64,000 nucleotides of DNA from Rhodocyclaceae bacterium (GCA_028713915.1 JAQTNK010000011.1:35426-99425); one strand, 5' to 3'. Positions 47,177-56,860 are shown, counted from the first letter of the stretch. Translations and numbers: made by a program. Notes: generated from the letters alone by a model not told the origin.

Positions 47177-47363
47177 GTTGCGTCGGCTGGAATTGCGGCG
47201 TGTCTTTCCCGCTGGGGCGCAGGCAATTCGCCACACTGCCAACGCGGGAGCCGCCAGGCCGCTTCCTGCGACTGGCGCAAAGTTGGCGGCTATCCTTTAC
47301 TAAGGAAGAGGCCGGCGTTAGATACGCCTGCCACGATGTCCTGCCGTAGAAGTGGGGTGTGCA

Positions 47364-48899
47364 ATGTCGCATCAAGCGCTCGTAGAATCCGTATTGTCGC
47401 GCCTCGGCCTGAGCGAGGCGAATGCCGCCGCCGCGACGGGCGACGGGCGCTGGCTGCCCGGCAGCGGCAGTTTCGCGGACGAGGATCCGAGCACGGCGCA
47501 GCCACTGGCAAGGGTCGCGCGCGGTACCGCGGCGGACTACGAAGCCGTGCTGGCGGCGGCCGCTGCCGCCTTCAGGCGCTGGCGCGAAGTGCCGGCGCCG
47601 CGGCGCGGCTTGTTCGTCCGCGAACTCGGCGACGAACTGCGTCGCCGCAAGGACGAGCTCGGCACGCTGGTGGCGCTCGAAGTCGGCAAGATCAAGGCCG
47701 AAGGCGACGGCGAAATCCAGGAAATGATCGACGTCGCCGACTTCGCCGTCGGGCTGTCGCGCCAGCTTTATGGCCTGACGCTGGCGTCCGAGCGACCGCA
47801 GCACCGCATGATGGAGCAATGGCATCCGCTCGGCGTCGTCGGCGTGATTTCCTCCTTCAACTTCCCCGCCGCGGTCTGGTCGTGGAATGCCTTCATCGCT
47901 GCCGTCTGCGGCGATACGGTGGTCTGGAAGCCGAGCCCGAAGGCGCCGCTGACCGCCATCGCCTTGCAGCGCATCGTCGATGAGGTCGCCGCGCGCCACG
48001 GCGCCGAGGGCGTGTTCACGCTGTTTCTTTCCGACGAAGCGGCGGCCGGCGCGCGCCTCGCCGCCGATCCGCGCGTCGCCCTGGTCTCCTTCACCGGGTC
48101 GTCGCACGCCGGACGCCAGGTCTCGCAGACCGTGGCGGGACGCTTCGGCCGCTGCCTGCTCGAATGTTCGGGCAACAACGCGGTGATCGTCGACGAGACG
48201 GCCGATCTCGATCTGGCGCTGCCGGCCATCGTCTTCGGCGCCGTCGGCACCGCCGGCCAGCGCTGCACCAGCACGCGGCGGCTGATCGTGCATGAGTCGC
48301 GCTTCGAGGCGCTGGCGGCGCGCCTCATCGACGCCTACGCGCAACTCAGGATCGGCGATCCCCTCGATGCCGCCACGCTCATGGGCCCGCTGATCGACCA
48401 GCGCGCGGTGGAGGCCTTCACGCTCGCCGTGGCGGAGACGCGCGCCCTCGGCGGGCAGGTCGTGGCGGGCGGCAGCCGCCTGACGCAGCCCGGCCATTTC
48501 GTCGCGCCGACCCTGATGCGCGCCGACAATGCCTGGCCGGCCGTGCAGCGCGAAACTTTCGCGCCCATCCTCTACCTGATGCGCTACCGCGATTTCGACG
48601 AAGCGCTGGCGCTGCACAACGCCGCGCGCCACGGCCTGTCGTCGGCGTTATTCACTCTGGATATGCGCCATGCCGAGCGCTTCCTCTCGGCGGTCGGCAG
48701 CGATTGCGGCATCGCCAACGTCAACCTCGGCACCTCGGGCGCGGAAATCGGTGGCGCGTTCGGCGGCGAGAAGGAAACCGGCGGCGGCCGCGAAGCCGGC
48801 TCCGATACCTGGAAGAACTACATGCGCCGCCAGACCAATACGGTGAATTGGGGCACGACGCTGCCGTTCGCTCAAGGCATCCGCTTCGGCCTGCATTGA
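47364..48899 (+). CDS. ALDH7-type aldehyde dehydrogenase (aminoadipate-semialdehyde type)
   Basis: The 511-residue NAD-dependent aldehyde dehydrogenase has catalytic Cys301 (GTAGQRCTSTRR) and general-base Glu267 (LLECSGNNA), and VSFTGSSHAGRQV for cofactor binding. The C-terminal signature GGAFGGEKETGGGREAGSDTWKNYMRRQTNTVNWG is characteristic of ALDH7/AmaB enzymes, which oxidise 2-aminoadipate 6-semialdehyde in lysine breakdown. The start at 47364 is an ATG; the track opens at a GTG at 47352. A propionate-related aldehyde is an alternative suggested only by position. Confidence 0.88.
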   Translation: MSHQALVESVLSRLGLSEANAAAATGDGRWLPGSGSFADEDPSTAQPLARVARGTAADYEAVLAAAAAAFRRWREVPAPRRGLFVRELGDELRRRKDELGTLVALEVGKIKAEGDGEIQEMIDVADFAVGLSRQLYGLTLASERPQHRMMEQWHPLGVVGVISSFNFPAAVWSWNAFIAAVCGDTVVWKPSPKAPLTAIALQRIVDEVAARHGAEGVFTLFLSDEAAAGARLAADPRVALVSFTGSSHAGRQVSQTVAGRFGRCLLECSGNNAVIVDETADLDLALPAIVFGAVGTAGQRCTSTRRLIVHESRFEALAARLIDAYAQLRIGDPLDAATLMGPLIDQRAVEAFTLAVAETRALGGQVVAGGSRLTQPGHFVAPTLMRADNAWPAVQRETFAPILYLMRYRDFDEALALHNAARHGLSSALFTLDMRHAERFLSAVGSDCGIANVNLGTSGAEIGGAFGGEKETGGGREAGSDTWKNYMRRQTNTVNWGTTLPFAQGIRFGLH

Positions 48900-48948
48900 C
48901 GTCGGCCGCGCCGTTGGTTTCTTGGTCCGGCAAAAGAAGGAACCTCCC

Positions 48949-49060
48949 CGATGGGGCCGGTGGGGCGCTCTGCTGCGCGCAAGCAAAGGAGGAGAAGGCG
49001 GCCCCGCAGGCCGCCGCCGGGGGACATGGAGCGCAGCAGAGCGCCCCGCCGGCCCCATCG
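48949..49060. repeat. 30-bp inverted repeat with 52-base spacer
   Basis: Arms at 48949-48978 (CGATGGGGCCGGTGGGGCGC...) and 49031-49060 are complementary at 29 of 30 positions. The spacer is GC-rich and purine-biased, with no ORF. It lies between convergent aldehyde dehydrogenase and enoyl-CoA hydratase genes, in a 237-base gap with nothing else recognisable. It could be a bidirectional terminator without a U-run, a MITE-like insertion or a REP-type element. Confidence 0.8.
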
Positions 49061-49136
49061 CACACCCTAAGGACCAGCGCCCCGCAGCGCACCCCGCCGT
49101 AACGATCGCGCTCCCGACGCCGAATGTCAGTGCGCT

Positions 49137-49937
49137 TCAGCGCCCGCGAAACTCAGGCTGGCGCTTGTCGACGAAGGCGCGCACGCCCGCGGCGAAATCC
49201 TCGGTCAGGGCCGAGGCGACGAAGTCGTCCTGCTCGGCGAGCAGTTGCTCGGCGAGCGTGCGGTTGACGGATTCGTTGAGCAGGCGCTTGGTCTTGGCAT
49301 AGGCGGCCGTCGGCCCGGCGGCGAGGCGCGCGGCGAACTCTCGCGTTGCCGCGTCGAGCTCGGCAACCGGCACGACGCGGTTGACGAGCCCCAGTTCGAG
49401 GGCGCGCGCGGCGTCGAAGCGGTCGCCGAGAAGCGCGATCTCCATCGCCTGCTTGAGGCCGACGAGGCGCGGCAGGCCCCAGGTGGCGCCGCCGTCGGGC
49501 GACGTGCCGAGGTGGCAATAGGCGAGCGTGAAATAGGCGTTGTCGGCGGCGAGCGCGAGGTCGCAGGCGTTCATCAGCGACAGGCCGAAGCCCGCCGCCG
49601 CGCCCTGGACCGACGCCACCACCGGCTTGCCCATGCGCCGCAGGCGCAGCACCGAGCCATGCACCTCGGCGATCAGGCGCTCGAAGCGTGCGCGGCGCTC
49701 GGCTGCCGGCGTATCGAGCATGGCGTGGAACCACTTGATGTCGCCGCCCGCCATGAAATGCGCGCCGGCGCCGCGCAGCACGACGGCGCGAACCGCGGCG
49801 TCGGACTCGATGCGCTCGGTGACGTCGCGCAGCGCCGCGCTCATCGCCAAGTCGAGCGCGTTCAAGGCCTGCGGCCGGTTCAGCGTGACCGTGGCGATGC
49901 CGTCGGCGACGTCGAGCAGGACGGTGTCGTTGCTCAC
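49137..49937 (-). CDS. Enoyl-CoA hydratase/isomerase family protein
   Basis: The 266-residue crotonase-fold protein has NRPQALNALD, the oxyanion-hole segments RGAGAHFMAGGDIKWF (about 54-69) and VQGAAAGFGLSLMNACDLALA, and LGTSPDGGATWGLPRLVG, where the Asp-Gly-Gly may carry the acid group. The start is GTG at 49937, 4 bases after the Old Yellow Enzyme stop; the track start at 50141 is inside that gene. The exact CoA substrate is unknown. Confidence 0.86.
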   Translation of the reverse strand: MSNDTVLLDVADGIATVTLNRPQALNALDLAMSAALRDVTERIESDAAVRAVVLRGAGAHFMAGGDIKWFHAMLDTPAAERRARFERLIAEVHGSVLRLRRMGKPVVASVQGAAAGFGLSLMNACDLALAADNAYFTLAYCHLGTSPDGGATWGLPRLVGLKQAMEIALLGDRFDAARALELGLVNRVVPVAELDAATREFAARLAAGPTAAYAKTKRLLNESVNRTLAEQLLAEQDDFVASALTEDFAAGVRAFVDKRQPEFRGR

Positions 49938-49941
49938 GGCG

Positions 49942-51030
49942 TCAGGCGGCCAGCGTCGGGTAGTCGAGGTAGCCCTTGTCGCCGCCGGCAAAGAAAGTGG
50001 CGGCGTCCCAGGCGTTGAGCGCGGCGCGCTGCTGCAGCCGCGCGACGAGGTCGGGATTGGCGATGAAGGGCTTGCCGATGGCGACGAGGTCGGCCTGGCC
50101 GCGTGCCAGGATGCGCTCGCCCTCATCGCGCTGGAAGCCACCGCAGGCGATCAGCGCCCCGCCGTAGGCATCGCGCAGCGCCGCCATCAGCGGATGGGCG
50201 CCGTCGTGGATCCAGGTGCAGCTCTGGTCGTAGATGTGCAGGAAGCCGATGCCGCGGCGGTCGAGCTCGCGGGCGATGTACGGGTAGGTCTTCAGCGGCT
50301 CGGGATCGGGCTGCATGTCGTTGGCGGCGCCGTAGGGCGACTGGCGCACGCAGATGCGCGCCGGATCGATCTCGGCGGCGACGGCGTCGACGACTTCGAG
50401 CAGCAGGCGGTAGCGATTTTCCAGCGCGCCACCGTAGGCATCCGTGCGGTTGTTGAGGTGGGGGCAGCGGAACTGGTCGAGCAGGTAGCCGTTGGCGCCG
50501 TGGATCTCGACGCCGTCGAAGCCGGCCTGCTTCGCCAGGCGCGCGGCGTGGGCGAATTCGGCGACGACGCCCTTGATCTCGCTGGTGGAGAGCGGCACCG
50601 GCGCTTCGCAGTCGACCTGCGTCGGCCGGCCGTTGTCGAAGATGAAGGTCTTGGCCGTGGCGGCCTTTTTCGAGACGCCGGCCGGCGCGCTGCCGTCGGC
50701 GTGCAGCTTCGAATGCGACAGGCGGCCGCAATGCCAGAGCTGGGCGAAGATGGCGCCGCCCGCGGCATGCAGCGTGTCGGTGAGCTTCTTCCAGCCGGCG
50801 GCCTGGGCGTCGTTCCACAGCGCCGGCGTGGCGATGTAGCCGCGCGCCCGGTCGGAGACCGGCACGCCTTCGGAGATGACGAGGCCGGCCGTGGCGCGCT
50901 GGCGGTAGTACTCGATCATGGCGTCGTTGGGCACGGCGGTGGCGTGGTCGCAGCGGCAGCGCGTCATCGGCGCCATGACGATGCGGTTCTTCAGGGCGAG
51001 GCTGCCGTTGGCGAACGAGGTGAAGAGCAT
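49942..51030 (-). CDS. Old Yellow Enzyme family ene-reductase
   Basis: The 362-residue FMN enzyme reduces activated C=C bonds with NAD(P)H. The barrel shows SLALKNRIVMAPMTRCRC, AQLWHCGRLSH, FDGVEIHGANGYLLDQF, NNRTDAYGGALENRYRL and the FMN phosphate region ADLVAIGKPFIANPDL. The Cys in PMTRCRC and the HxxN pair (EIHGAN) are family traits. I use the ATG at 51030. It lies 40 bases after the VOC gene and 4 bases before the enoyl-CoA hydratase. Confidence 0.91.
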   Translation of the reverse strand: MLFTSFANGSLALKNRIVMAPMTRCRCDHATAVPNDAMIEYYRQRATAGLVISEGVPVSDRARGYIATPALWNDAQAAGWKKLTDTLHAAGGAIFAQLWHCGRLSHSKLHADGSAPAGVSKKAATAKTFIFDNGRPTQVDCEAPVPLSTSEIKGVVAEFAHAARLAKQAGFDGVEIHGANGYLLDQFRCPHLNNRTDAYGGALENRYRLLLEVVDAVAAEIDPARICVRQSPYGAANDMQPDPEPLKTYPYIARELDRRGIGFLHIYDQSCTWIHDGAHPLMAALRDAYGGALIACGGFQRDEGERILARGQADLVAIGKPFIANPDLVARLQQRAALNAWDAATFFAGGDKGYLDYPTLAA

Positions 51031-51070
51031 GGCGTGATCCTCCGGATGGAAACGAGCGGGTCGCTGGCGG

Positions 51071-51547
51071 CTAGGCGCCGGCCAGTTTGGCGAAGGCCGC
51101 GACAACTTCCGGCGGCGCCTGCACCAGTTCGATGAGCACGCCTTCGCCGGCGATGGGGAATTCCTCGCTGGCCTTCGGGTGCAGGAAGCAGATGTCGAAG
51201 CCGGCCGCCCCCTTGCGGATGCCGCCGGGCGCGAAGCGCACGCCCTGCGCCGTCAGCCACGCCACGGCCGCGGGCAGGTCGTCGATCCAGAGGCCGACGT
51301 GGTTGAGCGGCGTCGCGTGCACGGCCGGCTTCTTCTCGGCGTCGAGCGGCTGCATCAGGTCGACTTCGACCTTGAACGGGCCGCTGCCGATGGCGGCGAT
51401 GTCCTCGTCGACGTTCTCGCGCTCGCTGACGAAATTGCCGGTGATGGTGAGGCCGAACATGTCGATCCACAGCTTGCGCAGGCGTTCCTTGCTCGGCCCG
51501 CCGATGGCGATCTGCTGGACGCCCAGCACCTTGAACGGTCGCGTCAT
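51071..51547 (-). CDS. VOC family metalloprotein, possible methylmalonyl-CoA epimerase
   Basis: The 158-residue protein has two glyoxalase-type halves: [23 protein letters not shown] and [23 protein letters not shown]. The end [25 protein letters not shown] resembles the FLHPK...LVELxQ stretch of methylmalonyl-CoA epimerases. The candidate metal ligands are Gln (first strand), His in LNHVG and Glu in LIELVQ; epimerases normally have His first. It overlaps lgt by ATGA. The window has a mutase and carboxylase but no other epimerase candidate. A generic lactoylglutathione-lyase-like role is the alternative. Confidence 0.75.
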   Translation of the reverse strand: MTRPFKVLGVQQIAIGGPSKERLRKLWIDMFGLTITGNFVSERENVDEDIAAIGSGPFKVEVDLMQPLDAEKKPAVHATPLNHVGLWIDDLPAAVAWLTAQGVRFAPGGIRKGAAGFDICFLHPKASEEFPIAGEGVLIELVQAPPEVVAAFAKLAGA

Positions 51548-52326
51548 TTCATTCTTCCCCTGGCTAAAAAGATGAGGCCGACGATGATCATCGGCAGGCT
51601 CAGCCACTGTCCCATGCTGATGACATAGGAATGACCGAAGATGCCGGCGTCCGGCTCGCGGAAATATTCGGCGGCGGAACGCGCGACGCCGTAGCCGATC
51701 AGGAACATGCCGGAGACGGCGGCGCGCGGCCGCTCTTTCGCCGAATACCACCACAGCAGCACGAACAGCAGCAGGCCTTCGCCGGCGGCCTCGTACAGCG
51801 GCGACGGATGGCGCGGCAGGTTGTCGACTTGCGGAAACACCATCGCCCACGGCAGCGACGGGTCGGCGACGCGGCCCCACAGTTCGCCGTTGATGAAGTT
51901 GCCGATGCGCCCGGCCATGAGGCCGAGCGGCACCAGCGGCGCGACGAAGTCGGCGACCTCGAAGAAGGTCTTGCCGTGCTTGCGGCCCCACCAGGCCATG
52001 GCGACGAGCACGCCGAGGAAGCCGCCGTGGAAGCTCATGCCGCCTTTCCAGACGGCGATGATTTCGAGCGGATGCGAAAAATAGTAGCCGGGCTCGTAGA
52101 ACAGCACCTGGCCGAGCCGCCCGCCGAGAATGACGCCGAACACGCCCCAGGTCAGCAGGTCGTCGACGGCTTCCGGCGTGAAGCCGTGCCAGGGCTGCGA
52201 CTGCGCGCGCTGCTTGCCAAGGACCAGGAAGGCGATGAAGCCGGCGAGGTACATGAGGCCGTACCAGCGCACGGCGAGCGGGCCGAGCTGGATGGCGATC
52301 GGGTTGAACTGCGGATGGATCAGCAT
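51544..52326 (-). CDS. lgt: Prolipoprotein diacylglyceryl transferase
   Basis: Lgt moves diacylglycerol from phosphatidylglycerol to the lipobox Cys of prolipoproteins. The 260-residue membrane protein has about seven hydrophobic segments, [13 protein letters not shown] with the essential His, and the Lgt signature [30 protein letters not shown] and [11 protein letters not shown] also match. It lies upstream of the VOC gene with overlapping ends. Confidence 0.96.
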   Translation of the reverse strand: MLIHPQFNPIAIQLGPLAVRWYGLMYLAGFIAFLVLGKQRAQSQPWHGFTPEAVDDLLTWGVFGVILGGRLGQVLFYEPGYYFSHPLEIIAVWKGGMSFHGGFLGVLVAMAWWGRKHGKTFFEVADFVAPLVPLGLMAGRIGNFINGELWGRVADPSLPWAMVFPQVDNLPRHPSPLYEAAGEGLLLFVLLWWYSAKERPRAAVSGMFLIGYGVARSAAEYFREPDAGIFGHSYVISMGQWLSLPMIIVGLIFLARGRMK

Positions 52327-52443
52327 CGTCGCGCGTCCTGGCCAGCAAGCGGTGCTGCGTCGCCGGCCGGCGGATGGTTGTTCGTTTTCATCGGCCGCAT
52401 TATCGCGCGAGAAATGGGGTTTTGCCGGCCGCTGCCCGCGCCG

Positions 52444-53106
52444 CTAGCCGCGTTCGCGGCGGTAATGCAGCAGGCGGCCGCGGTAGCGGCTGCCATCGTC
52501 GAGCGGCGCGTCGATCGTCGTTTCCTCGAGCGTGAAGCCCAGCTGCGCCATGGCGCGATGAAAGGCGCTGCGGTTGCCGCGGTTGGGATCGACGATCAGC
52601 ACCTCGGCCCGCAGCGCCGCATGGAGCTGGATGAAGGCCGCCAGTTGCGCCGGGTGGTTGCGCTCGTAGAGGACGTCGCTGCCGACGATCAGGTCGAATT
52701 CGCCCAACGCCGGATTGGCGCGCTGCCAGTTGCCGGTCGCGTACTTCAGATCGGGCAGGTGGTTGAGCTGCAGATTGGCGTTGAGGAACGCCTCGGTCAG
52801 CGGATGGCAATCGCTGGCCGTGATGTCGCCGTGGCGGCGATGGATGACCAGGCTGGCGAGTCCCAGGCCACAGCCGATTTCGAGGATGCGGCGGTTGCCC
52901 AGCGTCCAGCTCTGCATGAGGTCGGCGAGCTTTTGCGCCGACGGCCAGACCTGGCCGAACAGCGGCCAGCAAGCGGGCGAGATGCCCGCGGCGGCCGCGG
53001 CGCCGAGCGGGTCGGCGTATTGCTGGCGGTCGAGCAGCGAGCGGATGGCGAGGCTGGCGCCGCCGGCGACGGCGACGCGCTGGAACTTCACCGCGTAGCC
53101 GGGCAT
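52444..53106 (-). CDS. Class I SAM methyltransferase (METTL21/lysine methyltransferase-like)
   Basis: The 220-residue protein has motif I RILEIGCGLGLASLVI (about 73-88), ITASDCHPLT (motif II), and DLIVGSDVLYERNHP, the DVxY-type motif of the METTL21/MTF16 protein-lysine methyltransferase group. FGQVWPSAQKLADLM precedes motif I as expected. The substrate is unknown. It lies 19 bases after infA on the same strand. Confidence 0.82.
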   Translation of the reverse strand: MPGYAVKFQRVAVAGGASLAIRSLLDRQQYADPLGAAAAAGISPACWPLFGQVWPSAQKLADLMQSWTLGNRRILEIGCGLGLASLVIHRRHGDITASDCHPLTEAFLNANLQLNHLPDLKYATGNWQRANPALGEFDLIVGSDVLYERNHPAQLAAFIQLHAALRAEVLIVDPNRGNRSAFHRAMAQLGFTLEETTIDAPLDDGSRYRGRLLHYRRERG

Positions 53107-53125
53107 CGCCGCGAGCGGGCGGGAC

Positions 53126-53389
53126 CTAGTGCCGCGGCCGTTGGGGGGCCGCCGCCGGCGCGCCGCGGCCTTCGATGTGGCGGAAAGTGATGCGCCCCTT
53201 GCTCAGGTCGTAGGGCGAGAGCTCGAGCGAGACCTTGTCGCCGGCGAGGATGCGGATGTGGTGCTTGCGCATCTTGCCGGCGGAATAGGCGACGAGATTG
53301 TGGCCGTTTTCCAGCGTGACGCGATAGCGCGAGTCGGGCAGCACTTCCTGCACGACGCCGTTCATTTCGAGCAATTCTTCCTTAGCCAT
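53126..53389 (-). CDS. infA: Translation initiation factor IF-1
   Basis: IF-1 binds the ribosomal A site during initiation. The OB-fold is complete: [69 protein letters not shown]. The 87-residue length exceeds the usual 72 because of an Ala/Pro/Arg tail ([14 protein letters not shown]), also seen in second infA copies of betaproteobacteria. It is away from the ribosomal protein operon, which supports the view that this may be a second copy. The 296 bases upstream hold a small TTCCGGC/GCCGGAA hairpin (53425-53442) and no gene I can support. Confidence 0.95.
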   Translation of the reverse strand: MAKEELLEMNGVVQEVLPDSRYRVTLENGHNLVAYSAGKMRKHHIRILAGDKVSLELSPYDLSKGRITFRHIEGRGAPAAAPQRPRH

Positions 53390-53685
53390 GGCTATGCCTC
53401 CAGGGACTTGAGCGGAAACGGGAATTCCGGCGTTTGCCGGAACCTTCGATGGTCAAGACGGCGGGGAGTGAAGGAGGAATACCGACGGGACGGGGTACTA
53501 AACCAAACAGCAAACACACTACTTGAAGATCGCAGCCCGATACTATGCATCGGATGGGCCGAATATGCAATGTATACCTGCCTTCTTGCCCCCGCATCGG
53601 CGTCGACTTTGGCGGCGCGAAACGGAGTAGAGTCGAACGGCGGACGACGGGCTAGAACGGTCCTCGCCGAAGCGGGGGAGAGATC

Positions 53686-53865
53686 ATGATCGTACGTCGC
53701 CGTACCTGGTTATACCGACTCGCCGGGCAGAAATCGGTGCAGACGGTTTCCTTCGCCAAGCCCGTCACCACGGCGAGAGCGCGAGACCTGATCCGGCGCA
53801 CGGTCGGCATTCCGGTGGAACTGTGGGGCCGCAGCGCCCTCGACGTCGCCCCCATCCAGCAATAA
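53686..53865 (+). CDS. 59-residue basic protein (missed by the ORF track)
   Basis: ATG at 53686 follows GGGGGAG by 5 bases and opens a 59-codon frame ending TAA at 53863-53865. The product starts MIVRRRTWLYRLAG, contains a KPVTTARARDLIRRT helix-like segment and ends DVAPIQQ. Codon use looks genuine (GC-rich third positions), unlike the opposite strand. I do not recognise a family. It is 88 bases upstream of ilvD and separate from it. Confidence 0.65.
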   Translation: MIVRRRTWLYRLAGQKSVQTVSFAKPVTTARARDLIRRTVGIPVELWGRSALDVAPIQQ

Positions 53866-53953
53866 GCCCGGCGGTTCCTCGCGACGTTGCCGCCGGGGCT
53901 TGGGCTAGAATCCATAGCTCGTTCCAGACCGCCCGCCGCGCAGGAGATCCGCC

Positions 53954-55801
53954 ATGCCCCAATACCGTTCCCGCACTTCCACCCACGGCCGCAACATGGC
54001 CGGCGCCCGCGCGCTGTGGCGCGCCACCGGCATGAAGGACGGCGACTTCGGCAAGCCCATCATCGCCGTCGTCAATTCCTTCACCCAGTTCGTGCCGGGC
54101 CACGTGCATCTCAAGGACATGGGCCAGCTGGTGGCGCGCGAGATCGAGGCGGCCGGCGGCGTCGCCAAGGAATTCAACACCATCGCCATCGACGACGGCA
54201 TCGCCATGGGCCACGGCGGCATGCTCTATTCGCTGCCCTCGCGCGACCTCATCGCCGACTCGGTCGAGTACATGTGCAACGCCCATACGGCCGACGCCAT
54301 GGTCTGCATTTCCAATTGCGACAAGATCACGCCGGGCATGCTGATGGCGGCCTTGCGGCTCAACATCCCCGCGGTGTTCGTCTCCGGCGGGCCGATGGAA
54401 GCGGGCAAGGTCCAGTGGCACGGCGCCACGCGCGCCGTCGATCTGATCGACGCCATGATCGAGGCCGCCGACGACAAGAACAGCGACCAGGAAGTCGCCG
54501 CCATGGAGCGCAGCGCCTGCCCGACCTGCGGCTCGTGCTCGGGCATGTTCACCGCCAACTCGATGAACTGCCTGGCCGAGGCGCTCGGCCTGGCGTTGCC
54601 AGGCAACGGCTCGCTGCTGGCGACGCATGCCGACCGCAAGCATTTGTTCCTGCGCGCCGGGCGACTCATCGTCGAGCTGTGCAAGCGCTGGTATGAAGGC
54701 GACGATGCCACCGCGCTGCCGCGCTCCATCGCCAGCTTCGGCGCCTTCGAGAACGCCATGACGCTGGACATCGCCATGGGCGGCTCGACCAACACGGTGC
54801 TGCACCTGCTCGCCGCGGCGCAGGAAGCCGGCGTCGACTTCACCATGCAGGACATCGACCGCCTTTCGCGCCGCGTGCCCTGCCTCGCCAAGGTGGCGCC
54901 GGCGACGCAGAAATACCACATGGAAGACGTCCATCGCGCCGGCGGCATCATGGGCATCCTCGGCGAACTCGACCGCGCCGGCCTGATCCACCGCGACGCC
55001 CATACCGTGCACGAAAAGACGCTGGGCGGCGCGCTGCAGCGCTGGGACGTGATGCAGGCCCACGACAACTCGGTGTTCGACTTCTACCGTGCCGCCCCGG
55101 GCGGTGTGCCGACGCAGACGGCCTTCTCGCAGGACCGCCGCTATCCCGAGCTGGACCTCGACCGCAGCGCCGGCTGCATCCGCGACAAGGCCAGCGCCTA
55201 TTCGCAGGACGGCGGCCTGGCTGTGCTGTTCGGCAACATCGCCGAGCGCGGCTGCATCGTCAAGACGGCCGGCGTCGACGACAGCAATCTCACGTTCACG
55301 GGCCGCGCCCGCGTGTGCGAGTCGCAGGAAGAAGCGGTCGCGAAGATCCTCGCCGACCAGATCGTCGCCGGTGATGTCGTCGTCATACGCTACGAAGGAC
55401 CGAAGGGCGGCCCCGGCATGCAGGAAATGCTCTACCCGACGTCCTATCTCAAGTCCAAGGGCCTCGGCAAGCAGTGCGCGCTGCTGACCGACGGCCGCTT
55501 CTCCGGCGGCACTTCGGGCCTGTCCATCGGCCATGCCTCGCCCGAGGCGGCGGACGGCGGCGCCATCGCGCTGGTGGCCGAAGGCGACAGCATCGAGATC
55601 GACATCCCCGGCCGGCGCATCCATCTCGCCGTCTCCGCCGCCGAGCTCGCCGAGCGCCGCGCGGCGATGGACGCCAAGGGCAGCCAGGCCTGGAAGCCGG
55701 CGAATCGCCAGCGCGAAGTCTCGGCGGCGCTGCGCGTCTATGCGGCGATGGCGACCTCGGCGGACAAGGGCGCGGTGCGCGACCTGACGCGGCTGGGATA
55801 G
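53954..55801 (+). CDS. ilvD: Dihydroxy-acid dehydratase
   Basis: IlvD dehydrates 2,3-dihydroxyisovalerate and its homologue in branched-chain amino acid synthesis, using an iron-sulfur cluster. The 615 residues show the cluster cysteines in [14 protein letters not shown] (about 122) and [18 protein letters not shown] (about 190-200), with [10 protein letters not shown] and the C-terminal [20 protein letters not shown]. The length and N-terminus ([26 protein letters not shown]) fit the bacterial type. Confidence 0.97.
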   Translation: MPQYRSRTSTHGRNMAGARALWRATGMKDGDFGKPIIAVVNSFTQFVPGHVHLKDMGQLVAREIEAAGGVAKEFNTIAIDDGIAMGHGGMLYSLPSRDLIADSVEYMCNAHTADAMVCISNCDKITPGMLMAALRLNIPAVFVSGGPMEAGKVQWHGATRAVDLIDAMIEAADDKNSDQEVAAMERSACPTCGSCSGMFTANSMNCLAEALGLALPGNGSLLATHADRKHLFLRAGRLIVELCKRWYEGDDATALPRSIASFGAFENAMTLDIAMGGSTNTVLHLLAAAQEAGVDFTMQDIDRLSRRVPCLAKVAPATQKYHMEDVHRAGGIMGILGELDRAGLIHRDAHTVHEKTLGGALQRWDVMQAHDNSVFDFYRAAPGGVPTQTAFSQDRRYPELDLDRSAGCIRDKASAYSQDGGLAVLFGNIAERGCIVKTAGVDDSNLTFTGRARVCESQEEAVAKILADQIVAGDVVVIRYEGPKGGPGMQEMLYPTSYLKSKGLGKQCALLTDGRFSGGTSGLSIGHASPEAADGGAIALVAEGDSIEIDIPGRRIHLAVSAAELAERRAAMDAKGSQAWKPANRQREVSAALRVYAAMATSADKGAVRDLTRLG

Positions 55802-55828
55802 CCGTCTGGCGCGTGGCATCGCGGCAGC

Positions 55829-55865
55829 GGGCGAATCGGGAAGATCCCTGATTCGCCCTTTTTTT
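55829..55865 (+). terminator. Rho-independent terminator after ilvD
   Basis: The 9-bp stem GGGCGAATC/GATTCGCCC encloses a short loop and is followed by a run of seven T (55859-55865), 28 bases after the ilvD stop. Confidence 0.93.
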
Positions 55866-55900
55866 GGTATGGTCGCTGCTTCATACCCGGGAATCATCAG

Positions 55901-56293
55901 ATGGCCGACAGAACCGCGCTGAAATTTCTCGTCGTCGACGACTTCTCGACCATGCGCCGCATCGTGCGCAACCTGCTCAAGGAATTGGGCTTTCTCCACG
56001 TCGAGGAAGCCGAGGACGGCGCCGTGGCGCTGGCTCGGCTCAAGCACGGCGGCATCGATGTCGTCGTCTCCGACTGGAACATGCCGAACATGGATGGCCT
56101 GACGCTGCTGCAAAGCGTGCGCGCCGACCCGGCGCTCAAGCATCTGCCGGTGCTGATGATCACCGCCGAAGCGAAAAAGGAAAACATCATCGCCGCCGCC
56201 CAGGCGGGCGCCTCGGGCTACATCGTCAAGCCCTTCACCGCGGCCACGCTGCACGAGAAGTTCGAAAAAATCTTCGAAAGAATGGGAGTCTGA
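55901..56293 (+). CDS. cheY: Chemotaxis response regulator CheY
   Basis: The 130-residue single receiver domain carries the phosphorylation Asp in [13 protein letters not shown] (about residue 60), the acidic pair in [12 protein letters not shown], Thr in [11 protein letters not shown] and Lys in GYIVKPF. These match CheY, which binds FliM to change flagellar rotation. It is directly followed by cheZ (adjacent start). No other chemotaxis genes are in the window. Confidence 0.93.
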   Translation: MADRTALKFLVVDDFSTMRRIVRNLLKELGFLHVEEAEDGAVALARLKHGGIDVVVSDWNMPNMDGLTLLQSVRADPALKHLPVLMITAEAKKENIIAAAQAGASGYIVKPFTAATLHEKFEKIFERMGV

Positions 56294-56860
56294 ATGAAAA
56301 CAGCAACCAAGCCGCCCAAGCGCAGCGCCCCCGCCACCCGGCCTGCGAACCCGTCCACCACCAGGAAACCGGCAGCGAAGAAGCCCGCCGCACGTGCGGC
56401 GACGCGCCTTGCCGAACCGGCAACGGGCCATGTCTTGCTGGAGCTGAAGGCGCTCGCCAAGGAACTCAACAAGGCCGCCAAGGGGCTGGGCAAGTCCGGC
56501 GCCGGCAATCCCAAGGAAGTCTCGGCGATCCTCGGCAACGTCGAGCGCATGACCGCGGACGCCGCGACCAAGTCGCTGATCGAAGCCGAATCGGCGAAGA
56601 TGATCGTCGCCGGCACGCTCGACACGCTCAACAAGGACTGGAACCGTCGCGACATCGAGACGGCCCTGCGCGGCGTCACCGGCCATCTGACCAACATCAT
56701 GGTCGCGCAGGAGTTCCAGGACCTCGCCGGCCAGGCGCTGCGCAAGGCGACGAAGGCGCTGGTCGGCGCCATCATCGTCGTCGAAGGCGGCGGCTCCACC
56801 GACGAGCAGCGCTTGTCGCAAAAGGACGTCGATAGCCTGCTCAGGGAACTCATGCCCTGA
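56294..56860 (+). CDS. cheZ: CheY-P phosphatase CheZ
   Basis: CheZ speeds dephosphorylation of CheY. The 188-residue protein has a Lys/Pro/Ala-rich N-terminus (about 1-45), a long helical hairpin with the catalytic region MVAQEFQDLAGQALRK (about 136-151, catalytic Gln in AQEFQD), and a C-terminal CheY-binding helix QKDVDSLLRELMP. It starts right after the cheY stop. It is shorter than the enteric protein (about 214). Confidence 0.87.
   Translation: MKTATKPPKRSAPATRPANPSTTRKPAAKKPAARAATRLAEPATGHVLLELKALAKELNKAAKGLGKSGAGNPKEVSAILGNVERMTADAATKSLIEAESAKMIVAGTLDTLNKDWNRRDIETALRGVTGHLTNIMVAQEFQDLAGQALRKATKALVGAIIVVEGGGSTDEQRLSQKDVDSLLRELMP

Noticed and set aside
47134-47349. 71-residue plus ORF between pccA and the aldehyde dehydrogenase
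   Set aside because: It begins in the terminator hairpin, has no ribosome site and no recognisable pattern.
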